A DNA stretch of 64,000 nucleotides, taken from assembly GCA_025667525.1 (NCBI GenBank), contig CM046875.1:122874340-122938339 (forward strand). The letters are read 5' to 3'. The position numbers were made by a program, and so were the translations under genes. Positions 1-11,072 of the stretch are shown one piece after another. Under the pieces are notes generated by a model. That model ran no database searches. It was not told the origin of the DNA and saw only the letters and a program-made list of their open reading frames with translations. This DNA is from Glebionis coronaria (lineage: Eukaryota; Streptophyta; Magnoliopsida; Asterales; Asteraceae). Each line of letters opens with the position of its first letter. The stretch's first letter is position 1.

Positions 1-453
1 ACTTCTACGGAGAAGGAAATCAAGAAAGAGCCCTAGGTGATGGTCGAAAAGGAGCATATCAAAAGCCCACGAAGTACCGCTCATACCACACCTACGGTGG
101 AACCAGTACCAATTGTAGAACCCGAGATTCCAAGGCCGTTGCCTATGCCCCAACCCACACCACCCTTACCTTACCCTTCGAGACGAACAATGAGAAATTG
201 CAAGAACGTAACAAACAACAAATTGAGCTTTTTATAAAAATGTTTCAACAAGTGCATTTTAATGTAAGTTTAGCCGACGCGTTGTTATACATGCCTCGTT
301 TCGCTTTCACTTTTAAAGGTATGATGAATGATAAGGAGAAGCTTTCAAAGCTATATAATTGTTCTTTGGTTTGTCTTAATCGAATACCGGAAAAAGTTGG
401 TGACCCCAGGATGTTTCTCATTCCTTGTGATATTCAAGATATGAAAGAATGCC
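1..453 (+). pseudogene. Athila-like gag C-terminal fragment (broken)
   Basis: Two overlapping frames match successive parts of the D polyprotein. Positions 37-190 give the proline-rich linker ([21 protein letters not shown]); 198-453 give the segment before protease (SLADALLYMPRF, KVGDP, FLIPCDIQDM). A frameshift at about 190-200 separates them. Homology stops just where the D protease motif (DLGAS) would begin. In an intact element this region links capsid to protease. It has no function here. Confidence 0.75.
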
Positions 454-479
454 TCACCTTAATTAAGTCATTTAGAGTC

Positions 480-1523
480 TTTTGAAAGTTAAATCAAGTT
501 CTGAAATGGTCTAAATCTCTAAGTCAACTATTTTGTCTTTTAGTGAAATTATACTTGGCTTATATCTGGCTTATTGGTTATGTTTTTTCAAAATTTCTTT
601 TTACAGATCTCTTAAGCATCCCAAAAAAAGGTTGTGTGTCAAATTAGAGCTTATGGCATTAGCTTATAGCTTAATGGGCCAAAAAGCCCATTAAGAATAA
701 GCTGTTGACTTATTAAGCTGTGATAAGCACATTTTTAGCTTTTGGGCCTTTAGAGTTTTGTGTTTAGAATTAATTATGAGTCAGACTGGAACTTTTCAGC
801 TTATTTGGTTGATTTTTGGCTTATTGGGCTAAAAAGCCCATTAAGGTGCACTGTTTTTTGTTTTTAGCCCATTTGGGGGCCCAATAGGTTTATTTTGGTA
901 ATTTCACTTTCATTTTCTGTTTATTTAGGTTAAAATAAACTAGTTTGCAAGTTTTTAGAAATTTTTATAATTTTTGAATTTTTAATATTATTTTAATATT
1001 TAATTTTAGATTTTAATCATTTTAAATAGTTTTAATTGGTTTTAACTTTTATAAAAATATTTTTTAGTTTATTTAAGTCATCTTAGAGTTTTACAAATTG
1101 AAAAATCCTATTTGGTGCTTTTTATTAATTATTTTGATTTTTAGGGCTTTAATTAGCATTTAAAAATTAATATTTAATTAATTAAAAGGTTTGAAATTTT
1201 TTTTATCATTTGTAAACTCTTATTATATTTTTACTTATTTTTTATAATTTTGGGGGAATTTTTAGAATTAATTTTTATTTTGTCACTTTTTACGGTTTTT
1301 CGTTTCGTCGTCGTAGTGTAATTTTAACGTATTCGTCATTCTAATTTCTCATCTTTTCTTTCTCTCATATTAATCCAAAATTATTACGAATTATTCACAC
1401 ACAATAGACCTCCTTGGGAAACAAACTTATTTGGGTCATTAACACTTGATTTTCCTAAATCATTTGTTTAATACTTACCACTTTTACGCCTTTTTCCTAA
1501 AAGGTAGTATTTTACAACAATCA
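480..1523 (+). repeat. Partial Athila-like LTR (3' part) of remnant F
   Basis: This AT-rich stretch has no gene. From about 1100 on it aligns by eye to the reverse complement of the D LTR interior; shared blocks include TTTTTAGGGCTTTAATTAGC, TTAATTAATTAAAAGGTTT and the terminal TTTTCCTAAA...GGTA..TTT..CAACAATCA. Upstream, 640-900 has several AAAAAGCCCATTAA-type inverted motifs. The LTR end at 1523 abuts element A. Confidence 0.65.
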
Positions 1524-2769
1524 ATTGCATTCAAGATTGTTTGGCTAACTTAGAATATATCGGTCAACCGATATCAACAGCACTTAAACAACAACCCCCC
1601 ACCATTGCCATGAATCCATTCAATAAGACTCCATGAGCTAAGCCTATTTTAAACACACCAACCAAGGCTAAATCAAAATCTGCCACTAATGTTCCCTTGC
1701 CTTCTACAGGAGTAACTGCGTCTACTAAGGCTAAAGGATCTCGAGTAAAGAAAGATAGGATCAAGCCTTCCACTAGTAGCACTATGAAGAAGAAAGTAGA
1801 AGTTTACCCTAGGAAGGTTATTTCATATTCAAATAAAAGGAATCATGTAGCTAAGACAAAAGGTTCTGCCTCTATGCAGAAGCCTATCAATGTGAATTCT
1901 AATTTGAGATGTTGGAATTGTAATGAATGTATGTTCCTTGTTGACCATGTTAATGAAATGTATGCCATTAGGAACAACCTTGAATGGAAACCAACGGGGA
2001 AGAAATTCACCCAAGTTGGATGGCGATGGCAACCCACTGGTAGACCTTTACTGCAAATGGAACTACGTGCCCTTTAACTAGGATCACATCCACTGAAGTT
2101 AGGTCTCAGCGTCCTTTAAATAGGAACTCTAGCACTAAGAAATGGAAAAAGCGCCCTTTATCTAGGTCTGCGTCCACTATTGTGCCTACTAGTGAAGAAG
2201 TACCTCAGGATCTTAGAAAACTAGAATCTAAGCCGGCATCTAGGAAGAAAATTTGGAAACCTAAGAATTCTTCTGATAGCAAATTTAAGATAATTATATC
2301 TGTACCTGCCAACACAGAGGAACAATTAGATTCCGATACATCGTCTTTGTCTGGTGATATTTTCAGGTGGTCCAAATCATCCTCTGGTACTTGGACTCTG
2401 GATGCTCCAAGCATATGATCGGAGATCGCTCGATGCTCAAAAACTTTGTCAGCAAGTTTCAAGGGATGGTGAAATTTGGTAATGACCACATTGCAAAGAT
2501 CATGGGTTATGGTGAATATCAAATTGGGAATGCTACGATTTCAAGGGTGTATTACGTGGAGGGACTCGGTCATAACTTATTCTCAGTGGGACAATTTTGT
2601 GATTTACACCTTGAGGTTGCTTTTCAACAACATACTTGTTTCATTCGTGATCTTGCAGGAAATGATTTGTTAAAAGGTTCCTGAGGGGATAATCTCTACA
2701 CAGTGTCTATTCAAAACATGATGGCCGCTTCTCCTGTATGCCTTCTCTCCAAAGCATCTAAGACCAAGT
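1524..2769 (+). pseudogene. Copia gag C-terminus and protease (element A, piece 1)
   Basis: The 1640-2050 frame gives a lysine/serine-rich gag tail with a degenerate zinc-knuckle-like CWNCNECMF, then WKPTGKKF. A frameshift near 2050 moves the reading to 2080-2400 (ITSTEVRSQRPL, ending SGTWTLDAPS). Another near 2370-2400 leads to 2367-2684, the aspartic protease with an intact WYLDSGCSKHM site and the GLGHNLFSVGQFCD block. In-frame stops occur near 1636 and 2682. The frame runs to SKASKTK at 2769, where element B is inserted; integrase continues at 45911. The protease would cut the copia polyprotein in the particle. Family assignment is secure; activity is impossible in this state. Confidence 0.8.
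2765..2769. repeat. Target-site duplication of B, left copy (CAAGT)
   Basis: CAAGT directly precedes the TGTGACACCC start of the B LTR and recurs at 45906-45910 directly after its GGTTTTACA end. Both copies lie in the copia frame of A (KTK/KSW). Confidence 0.93.
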
Positions 2770-5700
2770 TGTGACACCCCCAAATTGGTCAAATGCAGCG
2801 GAAATAATATTTGGGTGTCACGTGGGTGGATCAACAGCAGATAGTATGTAGAGCAACAGATAAAAGATTATCATTACATTTATTACATGAATAAAAGTGA
2901 AAATATTATTAAAATTGTCTTAAACATTATTCAGTAGTTGAAATCATTCCCCAGTTTATAAAACCCCAGATGAGCTCTATAAATGCAGCCTATCATGATG
3001 CTTGACTCCATGCACGTCAATACCTGCTTCAGTTTCCTAAGAAAATATGCTTAGAGAGTCAACATAAAGTTGGTGAATTCACAGGTTTAATAAAATAAGT
3101 TTGGACAATAAACATTCACTAAAGTAGTAATGCACATAGCATCAATACTTAAAGGTAATTACATTTCCTATTGCCCGAAACTGATACTTGAAACGTTAAG
3201 TCCACAACAAATGAGGACCCTTCGCATTAAATGCACCCAATATTCCGTTCTGACATGTTAAACATCTGTTGTCCTGGCCTAGGCACAGTGAGCGCTACTT
3301 ACCCAGATGGGGATGGTCAATCCCAAATAGATCTATTTATACATTCAGGCAATTCAACAATTTTAACAGTTTCAGATGCAGGGGTCATGCGGGTTCATCT
3401 ACAATAGGCAAATGTAATCAAATGTTTCATAGTTCAGTTTATGTCCATAAAATAAAATATGTTGCATGTTTCCTTCCCCATAAAAGGCTTTAAAAGTTTC
3501 TCAATATACAAAGTAGGGCCATGAACTCACCTTAGTAGTACAACAATAAGTCACAAGAAAATCTGATGTGATGCTCACAATACAGTCAACAACCTAAATA
3601 ATTATACGGTCTCAATAAATGCATAACATAATGCATAAAGTTTCTGAACAAGTCTGTGCATGTTTATACTGGTTTTAAGCATTTTATTATGATATTTGTA
3701 ATTTAGTTTATTGTTGTACAAGTAATAGAAGTATTTATTTTTAAGTGTAAAATAAATATTATCGTTTAATTAGTTAATATGTTTAATTAATATACTCGTA
3801 CTTGTATCGTTTATAAAGTAATTTAAATATTTATAAAAGGAAGTTTTATATATATTTAAAGGTGAAAAGAAATAAATATAATTAATATATTTATTTTTAT
3901 AAGTTAATCATATTTAATTTATATAACATATATAAATAACGTTTATAAAATGTATAACATTTTAATTTAATTTAATTCAACGTTCCCGAAGTTTGTATAA
4001 TTATTAAATTATAAGTTTGGGAAAAATAACGAGTGTTGTATTTATTTAAGTTTTACGTTTAGAGTATTGGGTATATATATATAATAAATTAGGGTTTGTT
4101 ATAGTTTATGAAAATTACATTTTAGTCCATCAATTATATATTTACCCGCGATTAATTACTAGAATACCCCTAGGGTTTGTTAAACTTTCAAGTAATTTCA
4201 AAACAAGTCCCTCCCTAGTTACACGTGTAACTAGGGCTTATAAAAGTTCCAAATGTTGCCACTTTTAGTCCTTGTATTATTCGGTTAGGATTAGGGTTAG
4301 GAATAGTTTCATAAACGCCCCCTAGGGCTCCAAACAAGTTTCGGTAAAGGCCAAAATGGTCCCTAGCGTTTACTTAGGGTTTTTCTAACTTACCCTACTT
4401 GGCAAGAAAGGCCCTTAGGGCTCCTATGTGTTTCGGTTAGTGGCAAAAGGAGTCCCTAAGGTTCTAATCAAGTTACACAAATACACACAACTAACAATAA
4501 TTACAAAATGGTCCTCCTACGTTGGTTTTAAGTCTCGAATGGTGTATAAACCACCCCTAGACTCTCGGCAATTTACAAAGTAGGTCCTTATATGCTAACT
4601 TTTGTTAAAATGAGTTTCCAAACATGACCATTTAAGTCCCTAGACTTATTTAAATTACAAAATAAATCCAAAATTTTATAATTTACACTTTTAGTCCGAA
4701 ACTTTATTAAATCACAATTTTAATCCGAAAGTTTATCAAATTACATTTTTCATACAAAAAGGTTTATAATATAATTATTTAACATAAATAAAGTTTATTT
4801 TTAGTATGATTATCCTAGTGGGCTTAATGGGCTCCTAGTTTCTATAGTACTTACATAGTGGGCTTAATGGGCCTAACTATATTAAACACTATTCATTAGG
4901 CCTTATAATCCAATAAGGCAAACTAGTTAACATGTTTAGTAGTAACCTAGATCTAATGATTTCTAGGCTTCTAACCATATTTCAAAGTTATTCGTCACAC
5001 CAAAAATTTGGGTAAACCCCACGTCTAGAATTTATATACATGCATAGGTTTTGTGATTTTCTAGTTTAGCATGTTCATGAGGTTGTGGTTAACATAGTTT
5101 ACAAGATTTTTCATCCCATAAAGTGGTACATCATTTTATGCCATGACCTACTATGGTCTAGGTTTTCTTATATTTGTTTTTAAGTTAAGTTTTTACTAGA
5201 GATATGTATATATGTTCAAGTGTATGCTAATGAAGGTATATAGAAAAAGGTAGGTTTCATGATACTTACTTGTTAGATAGTTCTAGGAGTGAATAAGTGA
5301 GCTAGTAGTAGCTTGGACTTGTTTTAAACAATGGTGGTTGCCTATGTCAAAACCTAGCCGTGACCTTTAAGCCTTGTAAATACCCTTGGAGTTGTCTTGG
5401 AGATCAAGCTTGTTGTAGGAGTAACAATGATTGGAATGTAAGATGAAGGAGACATAGATTTGCTAGTAAATGAAGGAGTAAATGAGTGTTGAAGGATTTT
5501 TGGTGAAGAGAGTAAATAGCCGTGGGTTTTGAGAGAGAGATGTGAGGATAGTTCAAGTGTTTTATGTTTGTGTGTTTTGTAGATCCAAGTTATATTCAGA
5601 TATAAATAGGAAAGGAAGATCCAATGAGTATCCAAGTGTAGTACTATAAATTTGGGAGGATTATGTGAGATACTTGTAAGATTTTTTGGAGATATGTTGA

Positions 5701-6496
5701 GATATTCATGCACATGCTAAAAATAGTAACTTGTTTTCCCTTTTAATGTTGTGTTTAGCCGTGTGTTTGTGAAGGTAAAAGGGGGACAAAAGTATGACAA
5801 GCATAGTGTATTGTGTATGGTAAAGTATGGAGTGAGTATGGGGTAAGTAAGTAGCATAGTACTTAGCATAGTGTACATATGCTTAATGTTTGAGATTGCT
5901 TGTAAGTTTACTAACCATTATGGATGTGTATGTGCACACATACACGGCTACACATGCATTTTTGGGAAAAATGTGTTGACCTGTATAAAAATTGGGAGTT
6001 AATAATAGTCCATGTATTATAGTGTAGATAATTGTAAAGTTTCTAGGTATTTTGGTTAAACCTTTAGATCACTTGGTGAAAGTATATAATGAGTATATCA
6101 TTATAATTATTTTACTTGAACAAAATAAATAAATGACAATGTATAATAATAGACATTGTTTTAAAGTGATAGGTGTTTGTTCATAGTATGAGGTATATGT
6201 AAATATATACATATAAATATAAATCCGGTTACTTAATAAATTAAGTAAATAATGTTACAGTTTATCAAAAGTGTGTACTGAGGTGGTGAGTCATTGTCCA
6301 ATCATGTGGCCAGTCAATTGCCAACGTAGTCAGTAAAGACTAAAGATTCATATAAATGTACAAATAAATATGAAATAATAGTATGACAAAAAGGATATGA
6401 TTATTAATAAGTCATATAAAAGTGGAATTTATAGATTCCAAAAATAGTGAGTACAATAGTTGACAAAGTCAATAAGATAAAATCAGAGGTTTTACA
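2770..6496 (-). repeat. 3' LTR of element B
   Basis: A 3.73 kb LTR, the downstream one in B's leftward orientation, collinear with 42190-45905. It has no credible coding region; short frames within it (for example 5354-5713) are not conserved as proteins. It contains AT-rich blocks (3700-4100, 4660-4800) and a purine-rich stretch near 5440-5560. Confidence 0.92.
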
Positions 6497-6579
6497 GCAC
6501 CATCCTGTTATTTTAGCTTTGTCCTGAAAGCTTAAGATGAAGTCATCGGTCAGGTGAAAAAATGTGGGTACTTGGTTTT

Positions 6580-6960
6580 GAATGAGTCTTCTTGTTCCTA
6601 AGTGAACTCAGGACCTCTCCTCGAGTTCCAATGTACTTTAATCAGCGGGATGCGACTACGTTTCAGTTTCTTGACCGTCCTCTCCATGATTTCTACTGGT
6701 TCTTCTATGAACTGGACTTTGTCGTCAAACTGAACTCCTTCCAATGGCATAGCCAATGGTTCTTCAGCATAGCACTTCTTCATACTAGACACATGGAAAG
6801 TAGAGTGTACCCGGCTCAGTTGCTGGGGAAACTCTAAACGATAAGCTACCTCCCTGATCCTGGCTAATACTTTGAAAGGGCTAAAATAACGTGGATTCAG
6901 TTTTCCATGTTTACCAAAGCATACAACACCCTTCCAAGTGATACCTTGAGCATGACACGG
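6580..6960 (-). pseudogene. B pol C-terminus: integrase tail and chromodomain-like end
   Basis: Frame 6598-6792 reads [20 protein letters not shown]...[18 protein letters not shown]. This is the degenerate chromodomain-type tail of Tekay-like chromoviruses, which is thought to target integration to chromatin. The linker ([14 protein letters not shown] type) lies at about 6790-6940 and is out of frame with the integrase upstream because of a frameshift near 6940. The end of this frame lies about 100 bp from the 3' LTR. Confidence 0.75.
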
Positions 6961-7740
6961 TCACCTACTTCAAATTTCATAGGTTTGCGTTTCCGGTCCG
7001 CGTAGCTCTTTTGTCGATCGCGAGCATCTTGAATTATTTGCTTTATGAACACGATCTTATCTGTAGTCTCCTGGATTAACTCTGGTCTAGTGAGCTGAAA
7101 TTCCCCTACTTCTGCCCAGCACACAGGTGAACGGCACTTTCGACCATATAGTGCTTCAAAAGGGGCAGCCTTAATACTGGCATGATAATTGTTGTTGTAG
7201 GAGAATTCCACTAAAGGAATGTGGTCAACCCATCCATTTCCAAAGTCAATCACACATGCTCGTAGCATGTCTTCTAGAGTCTGGATGGTTCGTTCACTCT
7301 GACCGTCAGTCTGCGGATGATGAGCGGTGCTCATGTCCAAATTGGTACCTAAGGCTCGTTGGAAAACCTTCCAAGAGTTTGATGTGAACCTACCGTCTCG
7401 ATCATAGGTTATTGAGACTGGTATTCCATGTTTGGTCACTATCTCCTTCAGGTACGTCTTTGCGAGTTTTGTTAGGGAATCATTTTCCCTAATTTGTAGG
7501 AAATGAGAAGACTTGGTGAGTCGGTCGACGATTACCCAGATAGTATCGTAACCGTAAGATGACTTCGGGAGTTTGGTGACAAAATCCATGGTGATGTTGT
7601 CCCACTTCCATTTCGGTATCTCGGGCTGTACAAGTAAACCCGATGGTCTCTGGTGTTCAGTTTTGACACGTGAACATGTCAAACACTTCTACACATAGGT
7701 GGCGATGTCAGCTTTCATATTTGGCCACCAATATAATTTC
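6897..7740 (-). pseudogene. B integrase core
   Basis: Frame 6897-7682 gives the Ty3/gypsy integrase core: [10 protein letters not shown] (first Asp), TYDRDGRF (second Asp), [14 protein letters not shown] (Glu), then the conserved tail [22 protein letters not shown] and [10 protein letters not shown]. All three catalytic residues are present. A stop at 7683-7685 separates it from the zinc-binding N-terminus ([12 protein letters not shown], then KCLTC). It joins new element DNA to the chromosome. The core looks sound, but the flanking stop and the frameshift near 6940 break the polyprotein. Confidence 0.85.
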
Positions 7741-8483
7741 TTCATATCCTGATACATCTTCTCAGATTCAGGATGTATAGAATATTTAGACTTATGAGAT
7801 TTGTGCATGATCACGTTTCTCAAATCTTCATAGCAAGGTAACCAACTCCTTCCGTGAAGGCATAGGGTTCCATCTGCTCTTGGCTCTAGCTTCTCCTTAG
7901 TGAGGTCGGTTCTGAGCATTCCCCCGACGTCTTCCTTCACGAGGTTTTCAGGTAATTGAGCTTGAGTCTGAGCTTCAGAAATTTGTTTGGGTAGATCCAA
8001 ACTGATTGTCATAACTAATGCCCGAACTCTCATAGGAGGGCCCGGTTCCTTACGACTTAGAGAATCAACAACCACGTTTGCTTTACCGGGGTGGTATTTG
8101 ATCTCGCAATCGTAGTCACTCAACATCTCAATCCAACGGCATTGTCTCATGTTCAGCTCCTTCTGATCCAATATGTGTTGCAAACTTTTGTGGTCAGTAT
8201 GCACTGTGCACTTCGTTCCGTATAGGTAATGTCTCCATATTTTGAGAGCAAATACTACGGATCTAAGTTCTAGATCGTGAGTGGTGTAGTTCTTCTCATG
8301 CTTCTTCAGTTGTCTTGAAGCATAGGCGATCACTTTCATTCGCTGCATTAGTACCGCACCTAAACCTTTGTGTGAAGCGTCACAATATACAATGAAATCA
8401 TCGTTGCCTTCAGGCAAGGCTAATATAGGTGCACTACACAACTTTTGCTTGATCAGCTGAAAAGCTGATCCTTCTCTCCCCAA
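7689..8483 (-). pseudogene. B RNase H and pol linker
   Basis: The frame contains the gypsy RNase H signatures: [50 protein letters not shown] and [17 protein letters not shown]. It also holds the linker to the integrase zinc domain ([14 protein letters not shown]). RNase H removes the RNA strand during reverse transcription. It overlaps the RT frame at 8453-8483 in another register, so a frameshift lies near 8460. Confidence 0.85.
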
Positions 8484-9200
8484 TCGAACTTTATTCCTTT
8501 CTGGGTGAGTTTGGTCATTGGCTTGGCTATTTTGGAGAAATCTTCGTTAAATCTACGGTAATACCCGACAAGGCCTAGAAATTGGCAGATCTCTGTCGGC
8601 GACTTAGGTGATACCCAATCTTTGACAGATTCGACCTTTACTGGATCTACGTGAATACCGTCACAATCGATGACATGACCGAGGAATTGCACTCTGGGAA
8701 TCCAGAATTCACATTTGGAGAATTTAGCATAGAGTTGTTCCTCCTTGAGTACCTTTAGTACTTGTACAAGGTGTTCCCCGTGTTCTTGTTCGTTCTTGGA
8801 ATAAATGAGTATATCGTCAATGAAGACTATCACGAATTTATCCAGGTAGGGTCTACACACACGATTCATAACATCAATGAAAATGGCTGGTGCATTGGTC
8901 AACCCAAATGGCATAACCTGGAATTCGTAATGACCCTAACGGGTTCTGAAAGCTGGTTTTGGAATATCTTCCTCCCTGACCCTTAGTTGATGGTATCCAG
9001 ATCTCAAGTCAGTCTTAGAATACAAACTTGACCCTTGCAGTTGATCAAATAGGTCGTCAATGCGAGGAAGCGGATAACGATTCTTCACAGTTAACTTATT
9101 CAGTTCCCTGTAGTCGATGCACATTCGGAAAGAACCATCTTTCTTTTTGACAAATAACACAGGAGCTCCCTATGGAGAGGAACTGGGTCGGATAAATCCT
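8453..9200 (-). pseudogene. B reverse transcriptase
   Basis: Two same-sense frames, 8936-9160 ([37 protein letters not shown]) and 8453-8914 ([36 protein letters not shown]), make one RT domain. It is broken by an in-frame TAG near 8936 where relatives have Tyr. The active-site FIDD is intact. The connection to protease (about 9161-9370) is readable by motif but carries further stops. Confidence 0.87.
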
Positions 9201-9370
9201 TTGTCAGATAGTTCCTGAAGTTATTCAGCTAGCTCTTTCATTTCTGATGGTGCCAACCGGTATGGAGCTTTAGCTACAGGTGCAGCTCCGGGAATCAAAT
9301 CGATTTGAAATTCCACTTGTCGGGTTGGTGGTAAGCCTGGAAACTCATCATGAAAGACCTCGGGAAAATC

Positions 9371-10033
9371 TCAGACGATAGATACGTCCTTGATTTGTTT
9401 CTTCTCGGGTTTGTCCTCCTCATTTGTTTGAGAAATATGGGCTAAGAAGATAGGACATTCTCTCGAAAAATATTTTTGGGCTTTAGTACAAGAGATAACA
9501 CTAAGTCTAGTGCCAGTAAGGTCGGTGTTACCGTCTCCTCGAATGATTAAAGTTTCGTTTCCCCATGGAATACGGACTAGTTTTTCATCACAAACAATGA
9601 CTGCGCGGTATCTTGCTAACCAGTCCATGCCAATAATAACGTCAAAACTACCAACGCTTATGGGGATAAGGTTAATGTTGAATGGATGTTTTGAAAGATT
9701 TAGGGTACAAGCTCTAATGATAGTGTCAGCATCTACAGTTTTACCGTCAGCTAATTCTACGGAGTAACGGTGATCTAAAATTGATGGGACGACTTCTAGT
9801 ACATTGTTAAATTCAGTGGATACAAAACTTCGGTCTGCTCCAATATCAAACAAAACAGATGCATAACGATTGTTTAGTAGGAACGTACCTATAACGACAT
9901 TAGAATCGGGGTTGACTTTTGCATTGCCGACCACGTACACTCTTGACGAAGCTCCTTCACTGTTCTTGTTCTGGTTGGCCAACTTGGGACAACCTGGTCT
10001 CACATGTCCCGGTGCTCCACACTCATAGCACAC
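9371..10033 (-). pseudogene. B zinc knuckle and aspartic protease
   Basis: The frame starts in the second zinc knuckle (CYECGAPGHVRPGCP) and runs through a retropepsin-like domain with VLFDIGADRSFVS and IIGMDWLARY. The usual active-site triplet is Asp-Ser/Thr-Gly; here it reads Asp-Ile-Gly, a likely inactivating change. The domain would process the Gag-Pol polyprotein. The downstream linker to RT is at 9161-9370. Confidence 0.83.
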
Positions 10034-10293
10034 AACTCCCTTCTTAGGTCCATTGCCATTCCCTCCGGCAGTATTTCGGTTTCCCTACTGTCCGTTCCCG
10101 TTCCCACGGGCATTGTATCCGCCCCTGTTGTTGTAGTTCCCGGTGTTCTGGTTGGGTCGGACCTGAGTGACAGCATTGACTCGACATGTTTTGGCAAAAT
10201 GACCAACTTGTCCACACTTGTGGCAGGACTGACATGTACTATCAATGGTATGATGATAGTTGCATCTTGAGCAGAAGGGTTTTGCACCCACAC
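10000..10293 (-). pseudogene. B gag nucleocapsid segment
   Basis: Frame 10085-10291 reads CSRCNYHH...CHKCGQVGHFAKTC, one CCHC-type knuckle preceded by a cysteine/histidine cluster, then an asparagine/glycine-rich linker (NTGNYNNRGGYNARGN). A second frame (10000-10293) covers the same DNA; a frameshift near 10085 joins it to the next knuckle. This part packages element RNA. Confidence 0.8.
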
Positions 10294-10305
10294 ACGGCCT
10301 AGTTC

Positions 10306-11067
10306 CTACGGTGGTAGCATTTTAAACCTGTCCAGCATTTTGCCTTTTTGGAGGCTGCTGGTGCTGACTACGGAAATTTTCATCTGCCTTCCGCTTGTTT
10401 CAGTGTTCCTTTCAGACATGGTACGGACTCTTTTGTTGATCAATTCAGTAGCGAACTCAATGGCATTCTCGACAGTAGTGGGTTGATATGCAAGTACACT
10501 GTTATGAATGGCGTCTGGGAGTCTACCAACATACATTTCAATCTTTTCTTCCACCTCAACAAACATTCTGGTACACATTAGAGTCAACTCTTGGAATCTT
10601 TGGTTATATGCAATGATGTCATTGTTCTTGCATATGAGATCCCATAATTCAATATCAAGCTTCTTCATCTCACCCCTTGGACAGTACTTCTCTGTCATCC
10701 TCTCTTTCAGATCAGTCCAGTTGAGAGCATAGGCAGCATTGTCTCCAAGAGTGGCAACTACAGAGTTCCACCAAGTAAGAGCACTCTCAAGCAACGTGCA
10801 GGTGGCAAACTTGACTTTGTTCTCATCTACACAATCACTGATGCGGAACACAGTCTCCAAAATTTCAAACCACTGCATCAGGTCCACAACACCCTCTCTG
10901 CCTTTGTAGTACGAAGGATTACCCTTCAGAAAGTCAGGATAAGAGAAACCCCTAGTGGTCTGATTATTCATGCGATTATTGGAGTTTTGGCTATCGTCCA
11001 TGTTTCTGCTGGCAGCCATCGCATTTGCGATGCCTTGATCAATCATTTCCCATAGTTGGGCGGCAGT
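10306..11067 (-). pseudogene. B gag capsid domain, main part
   Basis: A retrotransposon gag domain: YKGREGVVDLMQWFEILETVF, LTWWNSVV, MTEKYCPRGEMKKLDIELWDL, YNQRFQELTLMC, RLPDAIHNSV. The frame is open upstream of the Met at 11046 (VTAAQLWE) up to the GACAT repeat at 11068-11072, where element C interrupts it. The first codons of gag lie at 40557-40602. Capsid proteins build the particle. A second copy of part of this domain is at 36433-37079. Confidence 0.88.
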
Positions 11068-11072
11068 GACAT
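11068..11072. repeat. Target-site duplication of C, left copy (GACAT)
   Basis: GACAT lies in B's gag, immediately before TGTAACACCC. The same five bases occur at 37080-37084 and 40552-40556. Confidence 0.9.

Larger units (their letters stand above)
1..1523 (+). mobile_element. Remnant F: deleted Athila-like Ty3/gypsy element
   Basis: A plus-strand remnant related to element D. A gag/protease-boundary fragment (to about 453) is followed after a few tens of bases by sequence matching, in reverse complement, the last kilobase of the D LTR. It ends at 1523 in ACAACAATCA, against CTTCAACTATCA in D. Nearly all of pol and about three quarters of the LTR are missing, so this is a deletion derivative. 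Its left end lies outside the window, so the target duplication cannot be tested. It is much more diverged from D than the two D LTRs are from each other. Confidence 0.7.

Noticed and set aside
4280..4310. TTAGGATTAGGGTTAGG, telomere-like motif in the B LTR
   Set aside because: Only two or three imperfect units, present in both LTRs; ordinary LTR sequence, not a telomeric tract.
5440..5560. Purine-rich stretch in the B LTR as a polypurine tract or MITE
   Set aside because: It lies inside the LTR, recurs in the other LTR and has no terminal repeats.
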